A stretch of DNA of 64,000 nt from Bacteroidia bacterium (GTDB taxonomy: Bacteria > Bacteroidota > Bacteroidia > J057): the NCBI GenBank assembly GCA_041391665.1, contig JAWKNO010000002.1, positions 682,001 through 746,000 on the forward strand. The letters are read 5' to 3'. The position numbers were made by a program, and so were the translations under genes. Positions 32,374 to 41,440 of this stretch are shown piece by piece. The first letter of the stretch is position 1. Every line of letters starts with the position of its first letter. The notes beneath the pieces are model-generated. The model saw only the letters and a list, made by a program, of their open reading frames with translations, searched no databases and was not told the origin of the DNA.

Positions 32374-33398
32374 TTGACTGTCCATGTGGTTACTCCTAAT
32401 TTACTGAAATGTACACTATATACTTCTCCTCCGTAGGAGGCGAGTTTTTCTGAAACGGCGTATCGCGTGTTTCCGGGGCAGAAGAAGGTCATAAACCCGC
32501 CACCGCCGGCACCTGACAACTTCCCTCCTGTGGCGCCCATTTTGCGGGCTTGTTCATAAATATCATCAATGACCGGGTTGGAAATGCCTTCGGCCAGGTT
32601 CTTTTTAAACTGCCAGCCATAATCCAACAAATCGCCGATACGTTTGAGCTCTCCGCGAAGCAGGGCTTCCTTCATCATATAGGCCTGCTTTTTGAGTTCG
32701 TGCATGGCCTCTATGGATTTACCTTGTTTTTGGGAGACACTCTTTGATTGTGCTTCAATAATCGTAGAGGACAAACGGCTGGTGCCTGTATAATACAACA
32801 AAGTATTGAACTCCAGCTCCATGATATAGCTGCTGCGTATCCGCAGAGGATTGACGATCACCTTGTCATCGTGGTAAAACTCCATGAAGTTGAATCCTCC
32901 AAACGTAGCCGCATACTGGTCCTGCTTTCCTCCGGCAAACTGCAAATCCACCCGCTCTATATCATGGGCCAGGTGGGCTATGTCATATTCGCCCAGCGGC
33001 AGGCGCAGCCATTCGGTAAAAGCACCTACAATCGCTACCACAAGCGTAGATGAAGAGCCCAGACCTGATCCGGGAGGGGCATCTACATACGTGTTGAGCT
33101 CGAAGGAAAGTGGTGCATTATGATTAAAATCTTTGACTATCCGGTTGTAAACGCCTTTCAACAGGTCCAACTCGCCATTGATAGGAAGCCTTGCATGGCT
33201 CTCCAACTCGATCCGCTCGCCTTTGTCGAGGGCGTTGAGTACGATCTTTCCGTTTTGCCGGGGGATAATGGTCGCGTAGGCGTATTTGTCTATGGTGGCG
33301 TTGAGAATCGAACCGCCATACTCGTCAGAGTAGGGGCTTACGTCTGTGCCGCCACCGGCCAGACCAATTCGCAAGGGAGCTTTACTTCTAATGATCAT
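32370..33398 (-). CDS. hddA: D-glycero-alpha-D-manno-heptose 7-phosphate kinase (GHMP family)
   Basis: A 342-residue GHMP kinase. N-terminal SKAPLRIGLAGGGTDVSPYS is typical of HddA and fucokinase-like GHMP kinases. The ATP-binding motif 2 is DAPPGSGLGSSSTLVVAIVG (about residues 108-127), and the C-terminal motif 3 is GATGGKLSGAGGGGFMTFFC. It phosphorylates heptose 7-phosphate at C1 in the alpha configuration, which commits the pathway to the GDP branch rather than the ADP-heptose of LPS core. Overlaps gmhA. A 75-base gap separates it from the upstream WecG-like gene. Confidence 0.9.
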   Translation of the reverse strand: MIIRSKAPLRIGLAGGGTDVSPYSDEYGGSILNATIDKYAYATIIPRQNGKIVLNALDKGERIELESHARLPINGELDLLKGVYNRIVKDFNHNAPLSFELNTYVDAPPGSGLGSSSTLVVAIVGAFTEWLRLPLGEYDIAHLAHDIERVDLQFAGGKQDQYAATFGGFNFMEFYHDDKVIVNPLRIRSSYIMELEFNTLLYYTGTSRLSSTIIEAQSKSVSQKQGKSIEAMHELKKQAYMMKEALLRGELKRIGDLLDYGWQFKKNLAEGISNPVIDDIYEQARKMGATGGKLSGAGGGGFMTFFCPGNTRYAVSEKLASYGGEVYSVHFSKLGVTTWTVK

Positions 33399-33473
33399 GA
33401 ATATAAATTAACAATACAGGTCGCAAAGAAAATATTGGAAACCTGTTGATTTGTAACACCTTAGTTGAAATTT

Positions 33474-34235
33474 TTATGCCCAGGGATTTTCGTACTTCCC
33501 CATTTTCTGTTTTAAAATGAGGTAGAAATAGGGCAAATCGTCGATCAGATACCTTTTTACCAGGCGGCGGGGTTCCTGCATCATCCGGTACAGCCACTCC
33601 ATTCCGATAGCTGTAATCCATTTGGGGGAACGTTTGACATTGCCCGCCTGAAAATCTATCGTAGCGCCGATCGCAAAAAATATTTGGATACCGGGAAGCC
33701 TGCTTTTCTGCTTCATGATCCATTTTTCCTGCTTTGGCGCGCCTACACCTACAGCCAGTACCGTTGCACCTGACTGGTTGATCAGATCGATAATCTTTTG
33801 CTCTTCTGCTTCATTTCGCTCAAAGCCAAAAGGGGGGGAATATCCGCCAACGACCACAGGTACGCCTGCCTGCTGATTGATATTGTCTTTGGCTTGCTGT
33901 ACGGATTCGTCTGTTCCGCCTAACAGAAATACGCGGATATTTTCTGTATTATTCCGGTGGTGGTAGCAGAAAGCCGGGAAAAAATCTGAACCGGCGATTT
34001 GTTCACGGATTTTTACCGGAGATACCAGCCCGGAAGTCGCTTTTACTATCTGACTGTCGCAAACCAGATAATCGGCTTTGGTGTATACTTCGTAAAACTC
34101 GCGATCCTTCTGCAACTTCATGATATGGTCGACATTGGGCGTGAAAACAACGCCTTCCTTTAATTCTGCAAGTAGTTCATCGAAGGTATGGTTGTGAATA
34201 TCGATGTTGAGAATATTAACCTTGTCCAAATTCAT
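33474..34235 (-). CDS. WecG/TagA/CpsF family glycosyltransferase (GT26)
   Basis: The ATG at 34235 is chosen: it lies one base after the stop of the upstream gene and gives the usual start MNLDKVNILNIDIHNHTF; upstream ATGs at 34247 and 34268 overlap the previous gene. The protein is about 254 residues. Family landmarks are FTPNVDHIMKLQKDREF, ADYLVCDSQIV (catalytic Asp region), VFLLGGTDESV, VGGYSPPFGF, VLAVGVGAPKQEKWI and GATIDFQAGNVKRSPKW. Such enzymes add the second sugar to a polyprenyl-linked sugar at the inner membrane face. Directly after the initiating glycosylphosphotransferase, it likely makes the second transfer here. Confidence 0.88.
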   Translation of the reverse strand: MNLDKVNILNIDIHNHTFDELLAELKEGVVFTPNVDHIMKLQKDREFYEVYTKADYLVCDSQIVKATSGLVSPVKIREQIAGSDFFPAFCYHHRNNTENIRVFLLGGTDESVQQAKDNINQQAGVPVVVGGYSPPFGFERNEAEEQKIIDLINQSGATVLAVGVGAPKQEKWIMKQKSRLPGIQIFFAIGATIDFQAGNVKRSPKWITAIGMEWLYRMMQEPRRLVKRYLIDDLPYFYLILKQKMGKYENPWA

Positions 34236-34236
34236 A

Positions 34237-35628
34237 TTAATAAGCATTTTCTTCACCACGAATGGCATTCCATACAGTCAGGAAGACGATTTTGATGTCG
34301 AGCATAAGGCTCCAGTTTTCGATATACCATGTATCGTATTCGACCCTTTTTTCCATCATGCTGGGGTCGGTAGTTTCGCCGCGGAAACCATTTACCTGGG
34401 CATGCCCGGTGATGCCTGGAGTAATAAAGTGGCGGAACAGGTATTTGTTGATGATCTGTGAATATTCATCGGTATGCTTGAGCATATGCGGCCGTGGGCC
34501 TACAACTGACATATCGCCTTTGAGTACATTGATAAACTGAGGGAACTCATCGAGGCTACTTTTTCTCAAAAATGCACCTACCCGGGTAATTCTTGAGTCG
34601 TTTTTGGTAGCTTGTTTATTGTCTGAATCTGAGTTGACGGTCATCGTCCTGAACTTATAGCAGAGGAACTCCTGGTTGTTTTTTCCCGAACGCAGCTGAC
34701 GGAAAAAGACCGGCCCTTTGGATTCCAGCTTGATCAGAATTGCCACGATCGGCATGATGATGGGGAAAATAAACAGAATCACTGCCAGCGAAAAAGCAAT
34801 GTCAAAACTCCGCTTCATTACGCGGTTGATCAGCGCTTTCAAAGGCTCCTGCCGAAGCGAAAGGATGGGGATATGGCCAAAGAAATCCACATTTACCTGC
34901 TTTCTTCTCAATACATTAAAGTCGGTAACAATGCGGAAATAGATGAAGTTGTCGTCGGCAAAATCACTCAGCTCATCTATCAGATCTTCAGAAGTTAAGG
35001 GCAATGAAATATAAATTTCATTAATAGATTCCTGAAGACAAAAGCTTTTCAGATCTTCGATTCCTTCACGAATCATATTTTCCTTTTCTTCTTCGCTATT
35101 GGTTTCATCAACATGGTCGAGAAACCGGAAAACTGTTGTGTTTTTGGAGTCAAAAAAGTTATATAATTCGGTAATCGAACTTTCCTGGCCCACAAGTGCG
35201 ATTTTTCGGATATTGTAGGTCATGCTGTTGTAATACCGATAGGCGATAATCAACAATGACCGGAAGGAAATAATCGCTAAAAGTGTGGTAGAATAAGTGT
35301 AAATCAGATAAAGCCTTGAAAGATACTGGGCCTTTACACTGACTATATAAAGCGTTACAATGAATATATGAATAAAAAGCGTGGTGAACAGGCTTCTCAG
35401 GAAGGCGTTCAGGCTCAGCAGCCGGTTGGAATCATACGCATTGGTGAACAGGGATGCGCCGATCCAGGAAAGATTAAAAATGATAAAAAAGGAAATATAA
35501 TAGTCTTCATAAACATCTGAGCCATATTCCCCAAACCTCAGAAAGTAAGCGAGCTTACAGGAGATATTGATGATGATGAACTCAGTTATCAGTGCGAAAA
35601 TTCTGAAAAAGAAACGATTACCCTTCAT
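34237..35628 (-). CDS. Polyprenyl-phosphate glycosyl-1-phosphate transferase (WcaJ-like initiating enzyme)
   Basis: A 463-residue protein. Four membrane segments fall within about residues 8-125, followed by a cytoplasmic Rossmann-like region, then the membrane hairpin MKRSFDIAFSLAVILFIFPI near 270 and the catalytic domain: KLESKGPVFFRQLRSGKN, FLCYKFRTMTVNSDSDN, KSSLDEFPQFINVLKGDMSV with VGPRP and FRHFITPGITGHAQVNGFRG. This matches the complete polyisoprenyl-phosphate hexose-1-phosphate transferase family, which starts exopolysaccharide units on undecaprenyl phosphate. It is the first gene of the reverse-strand operon that runs to 25435. Donor sugar unknown, often UDP-glucose or UDP-galactose. 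Confidence 0.92.
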   Translation of the reverse strand: MKGNRFFFRIFALITEFIIINISCKLAYFLRFGEYGSDVYEDYYISFFIIFNLSWIGASLFTNAYDSNRLLSLNAFLRSLFTTLFIHIFIVTLYIVSVKAQYLSRLYLIYTYSTTLLAIISFRSLLIIAYRYYNSMTYNIRKIALVGQESSITELYNFFDSKNTTVFRFLDHVDETNSEEEKENMIREGIEDLKSFCLQESINEIYISLPLTSEDLIDELSDFADDNFIYFRIVTDFNVLRRKQVNVDFFGHIPILSLRQEPLKALINRVMKRSFDIAFSLAVILFIFPIIMPIVAILIKLESKGPVFFRQLRSGKNNQEFLCYKFRTMTVNSDSDNKQATKNDSRITRVGAFLRKSSLDEFPQFINVLKGDMSVVGPRPHMLKHTDEYSQIINKYLFRHFITPGITGHAQVNGFRGETTDPSMMEKRVEYDTWYIENWSLMLDIKIVFLTVWNAIRGEENAY

Positions 35629-36037
35629 GACTTGCGATCTATTATTGTGTTGTTTGTGTGTTTGTAATACTAAAGAAGCAGTAAAAAAACGAAAGTGGAA
35701 TTTTTTATTTCTGCGTACCTAATGTCAGAAGTTCAAAGATATGTAAGGAATCAGCGGTGAAGTGTCCTTTTTTCTTAAGCGGGTTTGAAATATTCCCGAA
35801 AGGTCAATTTTTCCGGATAAATGGACTATTCTGTAATTAAGGTTTGGAATTTGATCTTTGGCGCAAGGTGTGATTGACTCCCATCGGGTTTGCATAATGT
35901 TCAGTTGGCCGGATATACAATTGAGTATGGCAAAAAAAGGGCCGTTTTTGGTGATAAACCTTGAAAAATATTATCAACAAAATTTAGCATAATGAATTAT
36001 AGGTGTTAAATTGCCAGCGAATTTGTTGTATTGAAGT
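35629..36037. other. Divergent promoter region between the polysaccharide operon and nuoE
   Basis: 409 bases with no open frame of protein-like composition. It is AT-rich and must hold promoters for both directions. The only clear match is the reverse -7 box at 35734-35741; towards nuoE only a degenerate TAAATTG (near 36006) is seen. No long hairpin or repeat was found. Confidence 0.6.
35734..35741 (-). promoter_or_regulatory. Candidate -7 box for the polysaccharide operon
   Basis: The reverse strand reads TATCTTTG, an exact TAnnTTTG match about 106 bases before the first ATG of the operon. A -33 TTTG was not found at the usual spacing. The implied leader of about 100 bases leaves room for control of a 10 kb operon. 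Confidence 0.35.
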
Positions 36038-36580
36038 ATGGAGAACGTTGTTTATAGTTTTACCGAAGCGGAAATCCAGGAGATACAAAAGCATATCGCC
36101 AAGTATCCCGATCACCGTTCTGCTGTTATGCCAGCCCTATGGATAGCCCAGGAAAAGTTTGGATGGCTTTCTACTGAAGCGATCAAACTGGTGGCTGAAA
36201 CCATTAATGTCCCTTATGCACACGTGTATGGGGTTGCTTCTTTCTATACGATGTACTTTAAGGAGAAAGTTCCCAAACATCTGATTGAAGTATGTACCTG
36301 CTTCTCCTGCCGCGAAGTCGGCGGTCCGGAAGCTTATCAATATCTCAAAGAGTATATTGAAGCCGACGCCAAAGGAAAAAGCAAAGATGGCAAAATCTGG
36401 GTCCGCGAAGCAGAATGCCTCGGCGCCTGCGATACCGCTCCCATGTGTCAGGTGACCAATCGCCGCTTTGCGCATCACCTCACAGAAGAAAAAATTCGCA
36501 GCATAGTTGAAAAACTCCGCAATGACGAAGAGCTCCCCTACGAAAAAATTCCACTCAGTAATCAAAAATTCTCGGATTGA
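36038..36580 (+). CDS. nuoE: NADH-quinone oxidoreductase subunit E, [2Fe-2S] thioredoxin-fold subunit
   Basis: A 180-residue protein, family length. A helical N-terminal domain (SAVMPALWIAQEKFGWLSTE, VYGVASFYTMYF) is followed by the thioredoxin-like domain with the [2Fe-2S] ligands: CTCFSC gives the CX4C pair near residue 88-93 and ECLGACDTAP gives the CX3C pair near 127-131. It carries electrons between FMN and the iron-sulfur chain of complex I or a related NADH dehydrogenase module. No nuoF or nuoG is adjacent; carA follows 7 bases later. It could therefore be the complex I subunit displaced from its cluster, or a stand-alone paralogue. Confidence 0.88.
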   Translation: MENVVYSFTEAEIQEIQKHIAKYPDHRSAVMPALWIAQEKFGWLSTEAIKLVAETINVPYAHVYGVASFYTMYFKEKVPKHLIEVCTCFSCREVGGPEAYQYLKEYIEADAKGKSKDGKIWVREAECLGACDTAPMCQVTNRRFAHHLTEEKIRSIVEKLRNDEELPYEKIPLSNQKFSD

Positions 36581-36587
36581 AATTACT

Positions 36588-37709
36588 ATGAAATATATTC
36601 ATAAAGAACCGGCCTGTCTCCTTTTGGAAGATGGGCTTTTTTTTGAAGGTACAGCCATTGGAAAACGTGGCTCCACTACCGGCGAACTGTGTTTCAACAC
36701 CAGCATGACCGGATATCAGGAGATATTTACCGATCCCTCCTATTATGGCCAGATTCTCATCGAAACCCATACGCATATCGGTAACTATGGGGTCCATTTT
36801 CAGGAATACGAAAGCTCTTCAGCAAAAATTGCCGGACTGATTGTCCGGAATTTCTCGCAGCTGTATTCCCGCTCCAATGCCATCGAAAGTCTGGACTCCT
36901 TCCTCAACCACAATAGTATCGTGGGTATCGCTGATATTGATACCCGACAGCTCGTTACCCATATTCGCGACAAGGGAGCGATGAATGCTATTATTTCTTC
37001 GCAGGTTACCAACCGGAAGGAACTGGAAAAACTCCTCAAAAGCTGCCCTCCAATGGAAGGTCTTGAACTTTCCTCCAAAGTGAGTACCGTCCAACCGTAT
37101 TTTCATGGCAGCCCCGCTGCCCGTTTCCGGGTAGCAGTGCTTGACGTTGGCGTCAAAAAAAATATTCTCGACTGTCTCGCAGCCCGAGGTTGCTATATGA
37201 AAATTTTCCCTGCAACCGCTTCCTTTGAAGAACTCAAAAGCTTCAATCCGCATGGATTTTTCATATCCAATGGCCCCGGAGACCCCGCTGCCATGCCTTA
37301 TGCCGTCAATACGGTGAAGAAAATCCTGAAGGCAGATCTTCCTCTTTTTGGTATTTGTCTCGGACACCAGATCCTGGCCCTGGCCTGCGATGTCAATACC
37401 TATAAAATGCACAACGGCCACCGCGGTGCCAACCACCCCGTCAAAAATCTCCTTACCGGTAAATGTGAAATTACCTCCCAAAATCATGGCTTCTGTGTAG
37501 CCCGAGAACAGCTGGAGAAATCTCCTAACGTCGTCATCACTCATGTAAATCTCAATGATGATACAGTAGAAGGAATTCGTATCCGCAACAAAAAAGCGTT
37601 TTCAGTACAGTTTCACCCCGAAGCTTCTCCCGGACCACATGACAGTCATTACTTATTTGATGAGTTTATTCAACTGATGTCAACAACTACGGAATCGGTT
37701 GTGATCTGA
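36588..37709 (+). CDS. carA: Carbamoyl-phosphate synthase small subunit (glutaminase)
   Basis: The frame is open from 36507 inside nuoE, but the ATG at 36588 gives the family start (MKYIHKEPACLLLEDGLFFE) and 373 residues. The N-terminal domain has TGELCFNTSMTGYQEIFTDP SYYGQ. The class I amidotransferase domain has FISNGPGDPAAMPYAV, the nucleophile in FGICLGHQILAL (about residue 260), and the triad His and Glu in SVQFHPEASPGPHD. It releases ammonia from glutamine for carbamoyl phosphate used in arginine and pyrimidine synthesis. carB is not in the window, so the subunits are encoded apart. Confidence 0.96.
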   Translation: MKYIHKEPACLLLEDGLFFEGTAIGKRGSTTGELCFNTSMTGYQEIFTDPSYYGQILIETHTHIGNYGVHFQEYESSSAKIAGLIVRNFSQLYSRSNAIESLDSFLNHNSIVGIADIDTRQLVTHIRDKGAMNAIISSQVTNRKELEKLLKSCPPMEGLELSSKVSTVQPYFHGSPAARFRVAVLDVGVKKNILDCLAARGCYMKIFPATASFEELKSFNPHGFFISNGPGDPAAMPYAVNTVKKILKADLPLFGICLGHQILALACDVNTYKMHNGHRGANHPVKNLLTGKCEITSQNHGFCVAREQLEKSPNVVITHVNLNDDTVEGIRIRNKKAFSVQFHPEASPGPHDSHYLFDEFIQLMSTTTESVVI

Positions 37710-37740
37710 CATTGGGCCAAAATATATTAACAATTATTTA

Positions 37741-37767
37741 AAGGGGCCATCAATTGGCCCTTTTTTT
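37741..37767 (+). terminator. Rho-independent terminator after carA
   Basis: GGGCCA (37744-37749), loop TCAAT and TGGCCC (37755-37760) form a perfect stem extended by AA/TT pairs, followed by seven T. It ends the nuoE-carA transcript 32 bases after the carA stop. Confidence 0.88.
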
Positions 37768-37783
37768 ATCATTAAAATGCCTA

Positions 37784-37791
37784 TATCTTTG
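37784..37791 (+). promoter_or_regulatory. Candidate -7 box for the aspartokinase/homoserine dehydrogenase gene
   Basis: TATCTTTG matches TAnnTTTG, 21 bases before the ATG at 37813 and just after the carA terminator. A T-rich TTTT sits 19 bases upstream at the -33 position. It lies within the frame extension upstream of 37813, which supports the later start. Confidence 0.5.
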
Positions 37792-37812
37792 GCATTTCTG
37801 AAAAATACCATT

Positions 37813-40275
37813 ATGAAAATCCTGAAATTCGGTGGGTCGTCCGTAGCAAGCCCGGAACGCATAGACCATGTAGCCAAGATTATCCAGCGGCTTCATCAGC
37901 AGGGAGAAAAAATTGCTGTCATTGTCTCTGCCATGGGGGGAATGACAGATAAACTGATAGAAATGAGCCGGCTGGCTTCGGCTGGTAATATGGCCTATAT
38001 GGAGGAATTAAACCTTTTCTCCAGCCAACACCTCAACGTGGTCAACCAACTGGTACATGATAGTGAGCGCCATCCTGCAATCCTCCAGGAAATTATTGAC
38101 GGGCAGGAGGAACTGGGTAATCTCCTCCGGGGATTGTATCTCACCAGAGATCTCACACCCCGGACAATGGATTATATTTATAGTTTCGGTGAAAGAAGTT
38201 CTGCTTTCATTCTGAGCCAGGTGCTTTGCAGTTATGGCACGGAGGCAATCTATGTGAATGCCCGCTATGTCGTAAAAACTGACGAAAATTATGGATCTGC
38301 CAAAGTGAATATGCCGCTCACCCGTGAGAATATTCAAAAACATTTCACTGAAAATCCTGACGCAATTTCAATCATTACGGGGTTTATCGGCTCTACAAAA
38401 GATGGTATCACCACAACCCTCGGACGCGGTGGTTCAGATTATTCCGCCGCAATCTTTGGTTTTGCCCTTGATGCTGAGGAAATTCAGATATGGACAGACG
38501 TTGATGGTGTCCTGACGGCTGACCCCCGTCGGGTAAAGCAGGCATTTTCGATTCGCTATATGACTTATGAGGAAGCGATGGAAATGTCGCATTTTGGGGC
38601 AAAAGTCATTTATCCTCCCACAATCACCCCCGCACTTGAAAAAAATATTCCCATTCGAATCAAAAACACCTTCAACCCTGAAGATGAAGGTACGCTGATC
38701 GCCAAAACGGCCCCTAAAGATAAACATGCTGTCAAAGGAATTGCCTCAATCGGCGATGTGGCACTCATGACTCTCGAAGGAAGTGGTTTGTGGGGGCGGG
38801 CATCGATTGCTGCCCGATTGTTTAAGGTGCTCGATGATAAAAAAGTCAATGCAATCATCATTACCCAGGGATCTTCTGAACACGCCATCTGTTTTGCTGT
38901 GAACCCCAGCCAGGCAGAAATTGCACGTATGGGTATCGAAGAGGAATTTGAACTGGAAATCAAGATGAAAATCGTCAATCCGGTCAAAGTGGAAAAAGAT
39001 CTAGCCGTAATTGCAGCCATTGGGGATAATATGCGCTCACACCCGGGGATTTCAGGCAAATTTTTTACAGCTCTCGGCAAAAATGGTATTAATGTGATCG
39101 CCACAGCACAAGGTTCTTCCGAACGAAATATTACCGTCGTCATAAAAAAGGAAGATGAAGCCAAAGCGCTCACCGCTGTCCACGATGTGTTTTTCCTCTC
39201 CAGTTATTATGTTTTGAACTTGTTTGTCGTAGGGGTCGGTCTGATCGGCGGTACCCTTCTCAAGCAGATTCTCCAGCAAAAAGAGTATCTCCGCAAAAAC
39301 CAGTTTGTCGAATTGCGGGTGGTTGCAATGGCCAATACCCGGAAAATGCTCTTTAATAAAAACGGGATCGATCTGAATTCCTGGGAAGAAACGCTGAACC
39401 AGTCGGGCGAAACTTCAGACCTCGATTTGTTTGTGTCCCGGATGAAAGAACTGAACCTGTCGAATAGTGTATTTGTGGACAATACGGCCAATAAAGATAT
39501 TGTGAGGTTTTATGATGAAATTCTCAAAGCGAGTATTTCTATCTCTACGCCAAACAAGGTCGCCGTTTCCGGCAATTTTAAGGACTATCTTAATCTGAAA
39601 AGCCTGGCCGATCGCCAGAATGTCAAATTTTTCTACGAGACCAATGTCGGTGCTGGCCTGCCAGTGCTCACTACACTTTCCGATCTGGTAAGAAGTGGAG
39701 ACCGTATTTTGAAAATCGAAGGGGTGCTTTCCGGATCATTATCTTTTATTTTCAACTCTTTTCACCCTGGAATGGCCTTTAGTGAGATTGTACAGGAAGC
39801 GAAGGAAAAGGGATATACAGAACCAGATCCCAGGGAAGATCTCAGTGGAAGAGATGTTGCGCGTAAATTGTTGATCCTTGCCCGTGAATCCGGTCTGCCG
39901 ATGGAAGCCGAAGAAATAGAAGTAGAAAACATTCTGCCTCAACCCTGCCTTGACGCGGCTACCGTTCCGGAATTTTTTGCCGAACTGGAAAAAGCAAACA
40001 ACCTCTTTGCCGAAAGACTGAAAAAAGCTCAGGCAGAAGGAAAAGTATTGCGTTTTATAGCCACGCTGGAGGGAAGTAAGGCTTTTATTTCACTTCAGAC
40101 CCTTGACAGCAGCAGCCCGTTTTACAATCTCTCGGGCAGCGACAATATGATCGTGTTTACTTCTGATCGCTACAAAGACCGGCCACTGGTTGTAAAAGGC
40201 CCGGGTGCAGGTGCAGAAGTTACTGCGGCAGGCGTATTTGCAGAAATTCTGAGGATTGGTTATTATCTTTCCTAA
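37813..40275 (+). CDS. thrA: Bifunctional aspartokinase / homoserine dehydrogenase
   Basis: The ATG at 37813 is chosen over the frame opening at 37777 because it starts the aspartokinase motif (MKILKFGGSSVASPERIDH) and follows a terminator and a promoter box. The protein is 820 residues. Aspartokinase spans about 1-290 (VSAMGGMTDKL, TLGRGGSDYSAA, WTDVDGVLTADPR), ACT regulatory domains about 310-455 (NAIIITQGSSEHAICFAV; NVIATAQGSSERNITVVIK), and homoserine dehydrogenase about 460-820 (VGVGLIGGTLLKQIL, ETNVGAGLPVLTTL, EGVLSGSLSFIFN, KGYTEPDPREDLSGRDVARK). It catalyses two steps from aspartate to threonine, methionine and lysine; ACT domains suggest threonine feedback. It appears monocistronic. 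Confidence 0.96.
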   Translation: MKILKFGGSSVASPERIDHVAKIIQRLHQQGEKIAVIVSAMGGMTDKLIEMSRLASAGNMAYMEELNLFSSQHLNVVNQLVHDSERHPAILQEIIDGQEELGNLLRGLYLTRDLTPRTMDYIYSFGERSSAFILSQVLCSYGTEAIYVNARYVVKTDENYGSAKVNMPLTRENIQKHFTENPDAISIITGFIGSTKDGITTTLGRGGSDYSAAIFGFALDAEEIQIWTDVDGVLTADPRRVKQAFSIRYMTYEEAMEMSHFGAKVIYPPTITPALEKNIPIRIKNTFNPEDEGTLIAKTAPKDKHAVKGIASIGDVALMTLEGSGLWGRASIAARLFKVLDDKKVNAIIITQGSSEHAICFAVNPSQAEIARMGIEEEFELEIKMKIVNPVKVEKDLAVIAAIGDNMRSHPGISGKFFTALGKNGINVIATAQGSSERNITVVIKKEDEAKALTAVHDVFFLSSYYVLNLFVVGVGLIGGTLLKQILQQKEYLRKNQFVELRVVAMANTRKMLFNKNGIDLNSWEETLNQSGETSDLDLFVSRMKELNLSNSVFVDNTANKDIVRFYDEILKASISISTPNKVAVSGNFKDYLNLKSLADRQNVKFFYETNVGAGLPVLTTLSDLVRSGDRILKIEGVLSGSLSFIFNSFHPGMAFSEIVQEAKEKGYTEPDPREDLSGRDVARKLLILARESGLPMEAEEIEVENILPQPCLDAATVPEFFAELEKANNLFAERLKKAQAEGKVLRFIATLEGSKAFISLQTLDSSSPFYNLSGSDNMIVFTSDRYKDRPLVVKGPGAGAEVTAAGVFAEILRIGYYLS

Positions 40276-40277
40276 GC

Positions 40278-40733
40278 TCAGAAATCCCAGTGAAACCGGC
40301 GTATTTTTTGCCCGCGTTCACCCGTTTTGCGAAGCCTGAGCCAGGAACCCGACACTTCCCACTGATCGCCGGAATTTCGGAGGTGGAATTTGGCTTTCAG
40401 GTTGTGATTATATAAAAAAGAGAGTCTGGCTTTATCTTCGTTGAGATGGATCTTGCAGATCTCAACAGCATAAGCGTATTGGTTGCTGACCTCTGGCACA
40501 ATCATGATGGGACGGTTGAATGCGTGGATATTTCCTGTTTGGGGAATCCTGTTGTTGGCTGCGACAACTTCAATCAGCGCTTCTCCATTTTGGCCAGACT
40601 CCAAAAAATCCTGTAGTTCTCTATACTCAATGGCTGCGGCAATCACCTGTTCATACGCAGATTTTTCCTGGGAGAAAACAGGCAAAAAAATACCTGACCC
40701 GCAAAGCAGGAAGAAAATGATGTTGATTTTCAT
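40278..40733 (-). CDS. Small secreted hypothetical protein
   Basis: A 151-residue protein with a signal peptide (MKINIIFFLLCGSGIFLPVFS, cleavage before QEK). The mature part begins with a helix (SAYEQVIAAAIEYRELQDFL) and continues as mixed beta (IMIVPEV, RLSFLYNHNLKAKFHLR, WEVSGSWLRL), like small periplasmic nuclear-transport-factor-like or DUF-type domains, without a recognised motif. It converges on the thrA gene with a 2-base gap and is followed upstream by a thioredoxin-like gene on the same strand. Function unknown. Confidence 0.6.
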   Translation of the reverse strand: MKINIIFFLLCGSGIFLPVFSQEKSAYEQVIAAAIEYRELQDFLESGQNGEALIEVVAANNRIPQTGNIHAFNRPIMIVPEVSNQYAYAVEICKIHLNEDKARLSFLYNHNLKAKFHLRNSGDQWEVSGSWLRLRKTGERGQKIRRFHWDF

Positions 40734-40800
40734 GCAATAGAATTTTGTAGGTGAATGGAAGATGATTCACTTACAAAAATGGTTGCATTCAAAATGCCGG

Positions 40801-41298
40801 CTATCGGTAATTGTCTGGATTCAGTGCCTGGGGAGACCAGCTTTTGAAGAATCGCTCTACTTTTTCCCTGTCATAACTTCCACCTGCTTCCAGATAACCC
40901 GAATCTTGTGTGTGAAGCCTTTTGCCTTTTCCATCAAGCACCACAAATACCGGAAAGCCAAATCTTTGCGGGTATTCTAGTTTTTTGAGAATGGCATCAT
41001 TCGTATTTTCTTTGCTGTAATTGACTTTCAGTACAACATAATTTGCCTGAATCAGGGAGTCCAGACCTTGATCATTGTGGCAGAATTGATGAAACTTGAT
41101 ACACCAGGAGCACCAATTTCCCCCGATCTGAAGCAGTACATGCTTTCCTGTATTATTTGCCAGCAAAACCGCTGAATCTATCTGAGCCACAGCATCTGCC
41201 TCTGGGTTGTACAACATGATCCTTTTGTCAGGCTGTGCATGGATTTGCAGGGTGTGAAGTAATATCAGGAAAGGAATTACAAGAGAAGTTGCGCGCAT
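40801..41298 (-). CDS. Secreted thioredoxin-fold protein with CSWC motif
   Basis: A 165-residue protein with a signal peptide (MRATSLVIPFLILLHTLQIHA). The thioredoxin-like domain has VLLQIGGNWCSWCIKFHQFC at about residues 53-72, so the redox motif is CxxC (CSWC), and the cis-Pro is in FGFPVFVVLDGKGK. It resembles the thioredoxin_7/DUF255 group, which includes periplasmic reductases and TlpA-like proteins. It probably acts as a disulfide reductase or isomerase in the periplasm. A further thioredoxin-fold protein starts 142 bases away on the opposite strand. Confidence 0.82.
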   Translation of the reverse strand: MRATSLVIPFLILLHTLQIHAQPDKRIMLYNPEADAVAQIDSAVLLANNTGKHVLLQIGGNWCSWCIKFHQFCHNDQGLDSLIQANYVVLKVNYSKENTNDAILKKLEYPQRFGFPVFVVLDGKGKRLHTQDSGYLEAGGSYDREKVERFFKSWSPQALNPDNYR

Positions 41299-41440
41299 AT
41301 TTGATTCTTTGCGCGAAAAGTAGGTAAGCGCAAGGATATTTCCAACAGATTGGCTGTAATATGATGACAGAATCTGTAATAATTTATTATACGAATAGTG
41401 GTAATTTTGAATTAATGTAAATTTTGTAAATAAGATATAC

